Source: Helicobacteraceae bacterium (GTDB taxonomy: Bacteria; Campylobacterota; Campylobacteria; Campylobacterales; Sulfurimonadaceae). Taken from it: 7,406 nucleotides of DNA. The stretch's first letter is position 1. Each line of letters opens with the position of its first letter. The DNA lies in contig JAMOQV010000046.1 in NCBI GenBank assembly GCA_027068615.1, positions 1 to 7,406 of the forward strand, in the 5' to 3' direction. The translations under genes were made by a program, and so were the position numbers. Positions 1-5,484 of this stretch are shown here, in pieces. The notes beneath the pieces are model-generated. The model was not told where the DNA came from, searched no databases, and saw only the letters and a list, made by a program, of their open reading frames with translations.

Positions 1-32
1 TAAAGAGATAAAATCACTTTAAAAGGATAAAA

Positions 33-977
33 ATGGCTATATTAGATTGTGCAATTATAGGTGGAGGACCAGCTGGTTTAACTGCTGGATTATACACTAC
101 TCGTGGTGGTTTAGCAAATGTTGTAATGTTTGAAAAAGGTATGCCAGGTGGACAAATAACTAATTCATCAGAGATAGAAAACTATCCAGGTGTTACAGGT
201 GATATATCTGGTATGGACTTAATGATGCCATGGCCTGAACAATGTAAAAAATTTGGTCTTGTCCATGAAATGATAGCTATTACAAAAGTTACAAAAGATG
301 GTGATCTATTTACCATACATAAAGAAAATGGAGATACTTCTCAAGCTCATAGTGTTATCATAGGGACTGGTTCATCTCCTAGAAGAGCTGGTTTTGATGG
401 TGAAAAAGAGTTTATAGGAAAAGGTATAAGTACTTGTGCTACATGTGATGGCTTTTTTTACAAAGGTAAAGAAGTTGTCGTTATTGGTGGTGGAGATACT
501 GCACTTGAAGAAGCTCTATACCTAGCTAAAATATGTTCAAAAGTTTATCTAGTTCATAGAAGAGATAAGTTTCGTTCTGCACCAAACACAGTAAAAAGAG
601 TTCAAGAAACACAAAATATAGAGATTATCCTAAACTCTAAACCAAAAGAGGTTTATGGTGATAATATGGGTGTTACTGGTATAAAAATCATAGATAATAA
701 TGATATAATACGAGATATAAAAGTTCCAGGTGTGTTTACATTTGTTGGAAATGATGTAAATAATCAAACTCTTATACAAGATGATGGAAGCTTTTTATGT
801 GATGTAGATGAAGCTGGTTCAGTTGTAGTTGACTTAAGTATGAAAACATCTGTTGATGGTCTTTATGCTGTTGGAGATATGAGAATCCAATCACCAAAAC
901 AAGTTGTAAGTGCTGCTGGAGATGGTGCAGTTGCTGCTTTACAAGCTATACATTATGTAGATAAAAAACTTAACTAA
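33..977 (+). CDS. trxB: Thioredoxin reductase (NADPH), FAD flavoprotein
   Basis: Cytoplasmic enzyme that passes electrons from NADPH through FAD and a redox-active disulfide to thioredoxin, supporting ribonucleotide reductase and oxidative-stress repair. Seen in the 314-residue product, a normal family length: the N-terminal FAD-binding GGGPAG at residues 10-15, the active-site disulfide CATC at 135-138, the NADPH-binding GGGDTA at 152-157 followed by HRRDKFR at 175-181, and the C-terminal FAD-contacting GD at 281-282 leading into PKQVVSAAGDG. The wording (for example a PWPEQC segment near residue 66 and STCATCDGFFYK) recalls Helicobacter/Campylobacter TrxB from memory. Start: ATG with AAAAGGA about 6 bases upstream. 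In this phylum trxA often lies just upstream, but only 32 bases are visible, so that cannot be confirmed. The next gene follows after 13 bases, suggesting one transcript. Confidence 0.96.
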   Translation: MAILDCAIIGGGPAGLTAGLYTTRGGLANVVMFEKGMPGGQITNSSEIENYPGVTGDISGMDLMMPWPEQCKKFGLVHEMIAITKVTKDGDLFTIHKENGDTSQAHSVIIGTGSSPRRAGFDGEKEFIGKGISTCATCDGFFYKGKEVVVIGGGDTALEEALYLAKICSKVYLVHRRDKFRSAPNTVKRVQETQNIEIILNSKPKEVYGDNMGVTGIKIIDNNDIIRDIKVPGVFTFVGNDVNNQTLIQDDGSFLCDVDEAGSVVVDLSMKTSVDGLYAVGDMRIQSPKQVVSAAGDGAVAALQAIHYVDKKLN

Positions 978-990
978 CAAAGGTCTAATT

Positions 991-1977
991 ATGAGGGTAA
1001 TGATCGTTGATGATTCTGCTACTATTGTTAAAATAGTTTCTATGTTATTAGAAAAGAAGATTGATAGTGAATTAGAAATTGTTCAATGTAGTAGTGGAGA
1101 AGTTGCTCTTAGAAAATTAGAAGATATAGATGTTGACTTAATTCTATTAGATGTTGTTATGAATGGTATGGATGGATTTGAAACATGTGAAAGAATCAAA
1201 CAAAATCCAAAAACAAAAGATATAACAGTTATATTTTTAACATCAAAAACTGCAGAGGATGATATCATAAAAGGTTTTGAAGTTGGTGGAATTGACTATA
1301 TATCTAAACCATTTAGAGAAGCAGAATTTGTTGCAAGAGTTAAAACTCAACTAAAAATTGCTACTTTACAAAAACAAGCAATAGAGAGTACCCAAAGTGA
1401 GGTTATATTGAAAATGGGAGAAATAGGCGAATCTCGTTCCGAGGAAACTGCCAACCATGTAAAAAGAGTGGCTAAATATAGCTACTTACTAGCTGAACTT
1501 TGTGGTTTAGAAGAAAATGAATGTCAGTTATTGGCAACTGCTTCACCTATGCATGACATAGGTAAGGTATCAACCCCTGATAATATACTAAAAAAACCAG
1601 GTAAACTTACTAAAGAAGAGTTTACAGAGATGCAAAAACATACAACTATTGGTTATAATCTATTTTCAAATTCCCGTGGAGAGATTCTAAAAACTGCTGC
1701 TATTGTTGCTCATGAACATCATGAAAAATATAATGGAAAAGGTTATCCTAGAGGTCTAAAGGGGAATGAGATACATATATATGGTCGCATAACAGCTGTT
1801 GTTGATGTTTTTGATGCTCTTGGAAGTGAAAGAGTATATAAAAAAGCTTGGGAATTGGATAAAATTTTAAAACTACTAAAAGAGGAAAGAGGTGAACACT
1901 TTGACCCATATTTAGTAGATCTATTTTTAGAAAATATTGATAAATTTTTAGAAATTCGTGATAAATTTAAAGACTAG
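991..1977 (+). CDS. Response regulator, REC receiver plus HD-GYP (probable c-di-GMP phosphodiesterase)
   Basis: Two-domain signalling protein of the RpfG type, 328 residues, cytoplasmic. Residues about 1-120 are a receiver domain with the acidic pair D7/D8, phosphoacceptor D54, T84 and K106 in SKPF, so it should accept phosphate from a histidine kinase. A short helical linker (about 121-150) leads to an HD-GYP domain with H156, the HD pair H188/D189 in MHDIGK (K192), H217 in the HTTIG segment, HEHHE at 241-245, the GYP loop at 251-253 and D272/D275 in DVFDAL. All expected metal ligands appear present, so degradation of cyclic di-GMP is the inferred activity; this family usually hydrolyses it to GMP or pGpG. 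No kinase or DNA-binding domain is encoded nearby, so its partner and output are unknown. Start: ATG with AAAGG at 979-983. Its end overlaps the AGGAG used by dapB, indicating cotranscription. Confidence 0.92.
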   Translation: MRVMIVDDSATIVKIVSMLLEKKIDSELEIVQCSSGEVALRKLEDIDVDLILLDVVMNGMDGFETCERIKQNPKTKDITVIFLTSKTAEDDIIKGFEVGGIDYISKPFREAEFVARVKTQLKIATLQKQAIESTQSEVILKMGEIGESRSEETANHVKRVAKYSYLLAELCGLEENECQLLATASPMHDIGKVSTPDNILKKPGKLTKEEFTEMQKHTTIGYNLFSNSRGEILKTAAIVAHEHHEKYNGKGYPRGLKGNEIHIYGRITAVVDVFDALGSERVYKKAWELDKILKLLKEERGEHFDPYLVDLFLENIDKFLEIRDKFKD

Positions 1978-1985
1978 GAGATATT

Positions 1986-2753
1986 ATGATTAAAGTTGGT
2001 GTATTTGGTGCTACTGGTAGAGTTGGTAAATTACTTTTAGAAGATATAAAAGAGACAGATGGAATAAGTGTTAGTACTGTGTTTGTTAGAAATTCATTAG
2101 ATTTTTCTATAGATCCATCTATACTTATAACATCATCTATGGAATCTTTTTTAAATGCCTGTGATATAGTTATAGATTTTTCCCTTCCTGAAGCATGTGA
2201 AATGCTTTTAGAACAAGCTATAAAAACTCCAAAACCATTAGTTATAGGAACAACTGGTTTAAATAATCATCAATTAAACCTTTTAAAACAAGCTAGTGAA
2301 GTTATGCCTGTTTTATATGCTACAAATATGTCTTTAGGTGTAGCACTCTTAAATAAACTTGTATATCAAGCTTCTTCAGTACTAGACGGTTTTGATATAG
2401 AGATAGTAGAGATGCATCATAGACATAAAAAAGATGCTCCAAGTGGGACAGCCTTAACATTAAGTGAATCAGCAGCAGCAGGTCGTGGACTAGATATAGA
2501 TAAAGTTCGAGTAAGTGGTAGAGATGGAAATATTGGTGAAAGAACTAAAGATGAAATAGCTGTTATGGCACTTCGTGGAGGAGATATAGTTGGTCGCCAC
2601 AGTGTTGGTTTTTATAATGATGGCGAATTTATAGAATTAAATCATACTGCAACTTCAAGAAATACCTTTAGTAAAGGTGCTATAAGAGCTTCAAAATGGT
2701 TAATAAACCAAGACACTGGTCTATTTAGTATAAGTGATTGTTTAGAGTTATAA
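1986..2753 (+). CDS. dapB: 4-hydroxy-tetrahydrodipicolinate reductase
   Basis: Cytoplasmic NAD(P)H-dependent reductase of the diaminopimelate/lysine pathway; it reduces 4-hydroxy-tetrahydrodipicolinate to tetrahydrodipicolinate, feeding peptidoglycan and lysine synthesis. Seen in the 255-residue product: N-terminal Rossmann motif GATGRVG at 8-14, GTTG at 88-91 lining the cofactor site, and the family signature EMHHRHKKDAPSGTA at 142-156, with H144 as the proposed acid/base and K148 as the substrate lysine by alignment to E. coli H159/K163. GGDIVGRH at 198-205 and the SRNTFSKGAIRA region match the C-terminal tetramerisation part. Length is slightly shorter than E. coli (273), common for this phylum. 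Start: ATG with AGGAG at 1976-1980 that shares bases with the stop codon of the upstream regulator gene, only 8 bases away. The stop codon lies inside a perfect palindrome, listed separately. Confidence 0.96.
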   Translation: MIKVGVFGATGRVGKLLLEDIKETDGISVSTVFVRNSLDFSIDPSILITSSMESFLNACDIVIDFSLPEACEMLLEQAIKTPKPLVIGTTGLNNHQLNLLKQASEVMPVLYATNMSLGVALLNKLVYQASSVLDGFDIEIVEMHHRHKKDAPSGTALTLSESAAAGRGLDIDKVRVSGRDGNIGERTKDEIAVMALRGGDIVGRHSVGFYNDGEFIELNHTATSRNTFSKGAIRASKWLINQDTGLFSISDCLEL

Positions 2754-2761
2754 CTCTAAAC
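2740..2761. repeat. Perfect 22-base palindrome spanning the dapB stop codon
   Basis: The 11 bases GTTTAGAGTTA (2740-2750) are followed directly by their exact reverse complement (2751-2761). As RNA this could form a stem of about 9 bp with a 4-base loop. The dapB stop codon (2751-2753) sits at the centre. No run of T follows on either strand, so it is at best a weak intrinsic terminator; it could also be an RNA 3'-end or processing structure, or a protein-binding site. It precedes the rimO promoter by about 40 bases, which fits a transcription-unit boundary. The palindrome is seen directly; its role is inferred. Confidence 0.6.
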
Positions 2762-2801
2762 TCTCATATACCAAATCTCACAAAATAAAAAATCTTTCAA
2801 A

Positions 2802-2807
2802 TATAAT
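2802..2807 (+). promoter_or_regulatory. Probable sigma70 -10 box for rimO-tilS
   Basis: Exact TATAAT in an A/T-rich region without a recognisable -35 hexamer, as is usual for Campylobacterota vegetative promoters. A transcript would start around 2814, only about 9 bases before the rimO ATG. It separates the dapB unit from the rimO-tilS unit. TATAAT matches arise by chance in AT-rich DNA, but this is a 69-base intergenic gap between genes of different pathways. Confidence 0.6.
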
Positions 2808-2822
2808 TAAAGTAGAAATAGA

Positions 2823-4139
2823 ATGAACAACAAACTACACATAGTCTCTTTAGGCTGTACAAAAAACCTTGTAGATACAGAAGTTATGATGGGCAAACTT
2901 CAAAATTATGAACTAACTAACGATGCAGATGAAGCAGATGTTATCATAGTAAACACTTGTGGCTTTATAGATGCTGCCAAAGAAGAATCTGTAAATACAG
3001 TGCTAAATCTTCACCAAGAGAGAAAAGAGGATTCAGTTTTGGTTATGGCTGGATGTCTTAGTGAAAGATATAAAGATGATTTAAAAGAGCAGATGCCAGA
3101 GGTCGATGTATTTACAGGGGTTGGAGATTATGACCATATAGATGAGCTTTTAGAAGAGAAAAGAAGTCGCTACTCTGATAAAGTTTTTCTTATAAATGAT
3201 GATATAGAGAGAGTAATAACTGGTTCAACTTACCATGCTTATATAAAACTCTCAGAGGGTTGTAATCAAGCTTGTAGTTTTTGTGCTATACCATCTTTTA
3301 AAGGTAAGTTAAACTCAAGAGATTTAAACTCTATTGCCAAAGAGGTTGAAGCACTTGTTAAAAAAGGGTATTATGATTTTTCTTTTGTTTCACAAGATAG
3401 CTCATCTTACTTAAGAGACCAAGGCATCAAAGATGGACTAAGTCTTTTGATGCAAAGAATTGAGCTTATAGATGGTGTAAAAAGTGCTAGGATTTTATAC
3501 CTTTATCCATCAACAACAACTATATCTTTACTAAAAAATATAGGTAAATCAAAACTTTTTTATAACTACTTCGATATGCCTATACAACATATAAATGATG
3601 AGATGCTTCGCATAATGAAAAGAGGTTTTGGTAAAGAGAAAACTCTTGAACAGTTAGAGTATATGAAATCACTTCCTAACTCTTTTATAAGAACAAGTTT
3701 TATAGTTGGACATCCAAACGAAACAGATGAGATGTTTGAAGAGATGTGTGAATTTGCTAGAAATTTTGGGTTTGATAGGATAAATGTTTTTGCTTACTCA
3801 GATGAAGAAACAACCTCAGCTCATGAGATGAATGAAAAGATACCTCAAGAGGTTATAGAAAAAAGAGCTGAGATACTAGGTAAGATAGCAAAAGAGGCAA
3901 TGCTAAAATCACTAGAAGCTGAGATAGGTACAGAAGTTGAGCTTGTAATTGATGGTGAAAGTGATGAGCATGAGTTTTTACTAAGTGCAAGAAAACTAGG
4001 CTGGACACCTGAAGTTGATGGTGAAATCTATGTAAATGATAGAACAAATGATGAAAATGAACTAGAGTTTGGAAAGATTTATAAAGCTAAGATAACTGGT
4101 ATCGTTGGAGATATTCTTACAGCTAAGGTATATAACTAA
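2823..4139 (+). CDS. rimO: Ribosomal protein S12 methylthiotransferase RimO
   Basis: Radical-SAM enzyme that adds a methylthio group to the conserved aspartate of ribosomal protein S12 (Asp88 in E. coli numbering, known for the family). The 438-residue product has the three-domain layout: an N-terminal MTTase domain with cluster cysteines C12 (SLGCTKNLVD), C46 (NTCGF) and C78 (AGCLSER); a radical-SAM core with C147, C151 and C154 in the CxxxCxxC motif; and a C-terminal TRAM domain from about residue 371. The SLGCTKNLVD opening and the SFCAIPSFKGK stretch after the motif favour RimO over the tRNA enzymes MiaB and MtaB, which share the architecture. Length is typical. The ATG has no good Shine-Dalgarno (only AGAAATAG upstream), and the predicted leader is very short. 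tilS follows after 4 bases, a pairing of two translation-modifying enzymes. Confidence 0.95.
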   Translation: MNNKLHIVSLGCTKNLVDTEVMMGKLQNYELTNDADEADVIIVNTCGFIDAAKEESVNTVLNLHQERKEDSVLVMAGCLSERYKDDLKEQMPEVDVFTGVGDYDHIDELLEEKRSRYSDKVFLINDDIERVITGSTYHAYIKLSEGCNQACSFCAIPSFKGKLNSRDLNSIAKEVEALVKKGYYDFSFVSQDSSSYLRDQGIKDGLSLLMQRIELIDGVKSARILYLYPSTTTISLLKNIGKSKLFYNYFDMPIQHINDEMLRIMKRGFGKEKTLEQLEYMKSLPNSFIRTSFIVGHPNETDEMFEEMCEFARNFGFDRINVFAYSDEETTSAHEMNEKIPQEVIEKRAEILGKIAKEAMLKSLEAEIGTEVELVIDGESDEHEFLLSARKLGWTPEVDGEIYVNDRTNDENELEFGKIYKAKITGIVGDILTAKVYN

Positions 4140-4143
4140 ATCA

Positions 4144-5118
4144 ATGTTATCTGATTTAAAAGATACAAAAAACTTACTAGCATTTTCTGCTGGTGGGGAT
4201 TCTACTGCTTTGTTTTTTATGCTTCTAGATGCTAATGTATTATTCGATATAGCTATCGTAAATTATGGCATCAGAGAACAAAGTAAAGAAGAAGTACTCT
4301 ATGCTCAAGAGTTAGCAAAAAAGTATGATAAAAAATGCTTTGTATATAATGCAAATAATATACAAAAAAACTTTGAAGCAAATGCTAGAGAGATAAGATA
4401 TAATTTTTTTCACGATTTAATAGATAAGTATCATTATAAAAACCTTTTAACAGCACACCACTTAGGGGATAGATTTGAGTGGATGCTAATGCAATTTTGT
4501 AAAGGTGCTGGATGTGTAGAGATAGCAGGGATGCAAAGTATAGAAAAAAGAGAAAAATATAATCTTATACGTCCACTTTTAGATAAAGATAAAAGTGAAC
4601 TTCTTAGCTATTTACAACAAAGAGATATAAAGTATTTTGAAGATGAAACAAACTTTGATGAAAGTATAAAAAGAAACTCTTTTAGACATAAATATTCAAA
4701 TCCCCTTTTACAAAAATATAAAGATGGTATAAAAAAAAGTTTTAATTATATTGACATAGATAAAAAACTACTTATTGAAGATGTAAATCTCTTTAAAATA
4801 GGAAGTTTTTTTTATTTTGAAAATAAACATAATTTTAGAACAAACATATACTATATAGATAAGTATATCAAAGAACAAGGACATCTTTTATCTGCAAAAG
4901 AAAAAGAATTATTAAAAAATGAAAATACTTTAATCATAAGTAGAAAATTTGTTGTTAACCAAAATCAAAAATATATATTTATAACACCATATATATCTAC
5001 AACCATGGATAAAAAATTTAAAGAAAAAATGAGAAAATTAAAAATTGATACAAAACTGAGAGGATTTTTCTATACACATCCACTAGAGTTAGAAACACTT
5101 TTTAAGTTATTTACTTAG
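4144..5118 (+). CDS. tilS: tRNA(Ile)-lysidine synthase
   Basis: N-type ATP pyrophosphatase that uses ATP and lysine to convert C34 of tRNA-Ile(CAU) to lysidine, switching it from Met to Ile identity; normally essential. With the ATG at 4144 the product has 324 residues, a short form close to the catalytic core (E. coli TilS is 432). Seen: the PP-loop at residues 15-20 reading SAGGDS instead of the usual SGGxDS, NYGIREQS at 40-47 (family D/NHGLR..S), NAREIRYNFF at 80-89, AHHLGD at 104-109 and RNSFRH at 177-182. The reading frame extends upstream to a TTG at 4105 inside rimO, but the ATG is preferred because the PP-loop then lies 15 residues in, typical for the family, and it begins 4 bases after the rimO stop. 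No Shine-Dalgarno is well placed (AAGG at 4125-4128 is 15 bases away), so coupling to rimO translation is likely. More A/T-rich than its neighbours; the last 8 bases overlap the convergent small gene. Confidence 0.9.
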   Translation: MLSDLKDTKNLLAFSAGGDSTALFFMLLDANVLFDIAIVNYGIREQSKEEVLYAQELAKKYDKKCFVYNANNIQKNFEANAREIRYNFFHDLIDKYHYKNLLTAHHLGDRFEWMLMQFCKGAGCVEIAGMQSIEKREKYNLIRPLLDKDKSELLSYLQQRDIKYFEDETNFDESIKRNSFRHKYSNPLLQKYKDGIKKSFNYIDIDKKLLIEDVNLFKIGSFFYFENKHNFRTNIYYIDKYIKEQGHLLSAKEKELLKNENTLIISRKFVVNQNQKYIFITPYISTTMDKKFKEKMRKLKIDTKLRGFFYTHPLELETLFKLFT

Positions 5119-5299
5119 ATAATCTAAATTTACAACTACCAATTGTTATCTCTTTTGTATTTTTTATAGCTTCTTTTATATATAAAAGTGTTCCTTTTGT
5201 ATCTATATTCCCTATCTCCTCTTCTATAATTTTCAATAAATCTTTTTCAGAAGTATCACTCCAAACTCTTTCATAATGGTATTTTGTTTGAATTATCAT
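5111..5299 (-). CDS. Small protein of unknown function, 62 residues
   Basis: I do not recognise this protein. From the ATG at 5299 it has 62 residues, no membrane segment and no signal peptide. An N-terminal part with K/Y/E/R/W residues is followed by a probable amphipathic helix (about 18-30, including LLKIIEEEIG), a second possible helix (about 36-48) and a short strand-like end ITIGSCKFRL with a single cysteine at 56. The frame continues upstream to a GTG at 5323, but the ATG is chosen because AAAAGG lies 7 bases before it and would be inside the coding region otherwise. A TATAGT box lies just upstream. It is convergent with tilS and overlaps its last 8 bases. Good SD, promoter and full use of the gap between tilS and the helicase promoter support a real gene; homology is untested. 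Confidence 0.65.
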   Translation of the reverse strand: MIIQTKYHYERVWSDTSEKDLLKIIEEEIGNIDTKGTLLYIKEAIKNTKEITIGSCKFRLSK

Positions 5300-5306
5300 A
5301 AAATGA

Positions 5307-5312
5307 CCTTTT
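5307..5312 (-). promoter_or_regulatory. Ribosome binding site deciding the start of the 62-residue gene
   Basis: AAAAGG on the minus strand, separated by 7 bases from the ATG at 5299-5297. This is good Shine-Dalgarno spacing and argues for the ATG over the in-frame GTG at 5323, which has no comparable site. Confidence 0.6.
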
Positions 5313-5323
5313 CTTTTTCTCAC

Positions 5324-5329
5324 ACTATA
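5324..5329 (-). promoter_or_regulatory. Possible -10 box for the 62-residue gene
   Basis: TATAGT on the minus strand, one mismatch from TATAAT, about 25 bases before the chosen ATG. It would give a leader of roughly 18 nt carrying the AAAAGG site. It is divergent from the helicase promoter with about 54 bases between the two boxes. The region is very A/T-rich, so other weak -10-like sequences exist. Confidence 0.4.
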
Positions 5330-5383
5330 ACTTAAATTATTTTAAATATAGTTAATATAAATCTTATTTTTAGTTGTTTTAGG

Positions 5384-5389
5384 TATAAT
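5384..5389 (+). promoter_or_regulatory. Probable sigma70 promoter for the DEAD-box helicase gene
   Basis: Exact TATAAT in the context TTTTAGGTATAATTGCG, preceded by T-rich DNA and with no -35 box; this matches the strong vegetative promoter style I associate with Campylobacterota. Transcription should start near 5396, giving a 5' leader of about 77 nt before the helicase start, unusually long beside the short leaders of the other genes here. Confidence 0.7.
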
Positions 5390-5413
5390 TGCGAAAATAC
5401 AATTTAGGGGAAG

Positions 5414-5422
5414 ATGCTTTAA
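5414..5422 (+). other. Possible two-codon upstream ORF in the helicase leader
   Basis: ATG CTT TAA, preceded by the purine-rich AGGGGAAG (5406-5413) whose GGGG ends 3 bases before the ATG. If translated it would load or hold ribosomes near the 5' end of the leader, about 50 bases before the helicase start. The sequence is seen directly; any translation is inferred, and the spacing is tighter than ideal. Confidence 0.25.
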
Positions 5423-5441
5423 ACTCTTTAAAACTAGAAAC

Positions 5442-5484
5442 TTTTTGTGTCATCCTCTTACTTAAAAGGTAGATGATGCAAGAA
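5442..5484 (+). promoter_or_regulatory. Leader hairpin covering the helicase start codons
   Basis: Bases 5442-5454 (UUUUUGUGUCAUC as RNA) pair without interruption with 5472-5484, giving 13 consecutive pairs of which three are G-U. Both candidate AUGs (5473-5475 and 5476-5478) are inside the 3' strand of the stem. The loop of 17 bases holds the AAAAGG ribosome site; within it, 5457-5459 can also pair with 5467-5469, partly covering the GG. This suggests translation control: autoregulation by the helicase that can unwind such RNA, or temperature dependence. Pairing was checked base by base; stability and function are not established. Confidence 0.5.
5464..5469 (+). promoter_or_regulatory. Ribosome binding site of the helicase gene
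   Basis: AAAAGG ends 3 bases before the first ATG (5473) and 6 bases before the second, in-frame ATG (5476). The spacing favours the second as the main start, though both are adjacent and the product differs by a single methionine. Confidence 0.65.

Noticed and set aside
1..32. TAA at 1-3 as the end of an upstream trxA
   Set aside because: trxA-trxB order is common in the phylum, but no coding sequence before the TAA is visible, so it cannot be assigned.
1083..1268. Minus-strand open frame of 61 codons inside the REC-HD-GYP gene
   Set aside because: It lies wholly in the receiver-domain coding region on the opposite strand, has no supported ribosome site, and its serine-rich composition is what an antisense frame of this gene gives.
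3853..4047. Minus-strand open frame of 64 codons inside rimO
   Set aside because: Antisense to the TRAM-domain coding region; the leucine/histidine-rich product reflects complementary codons, with no promoter or ribosome site.
4105..4143. Extended TTG start for tilS
   Set aside because: The extra 13 codons lie almost entirely in rimO, have no ribosome site and precede the conserved N-terminus of the family; the ATG at 4144 is the better start.
4731..4813. Homopolymer runs in tilS (8 A at 4731-4738, 8 T at 4806-4813, also 7 T at 4404-4410) as phase-variable tracts
   Set aside because: The frame is intact, the gene should be essential, and such A/T runs are expected in a gene this A/T-rich; phase variation in this phylum normally uses G/C tracts.
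5396..5472. Metabolite riboswitch in the helicase leader
   Set aside because: At about 77 nt it could hold a small element, but I see no conserved riboswitch core; the start-codon hairpin explains the structure better.
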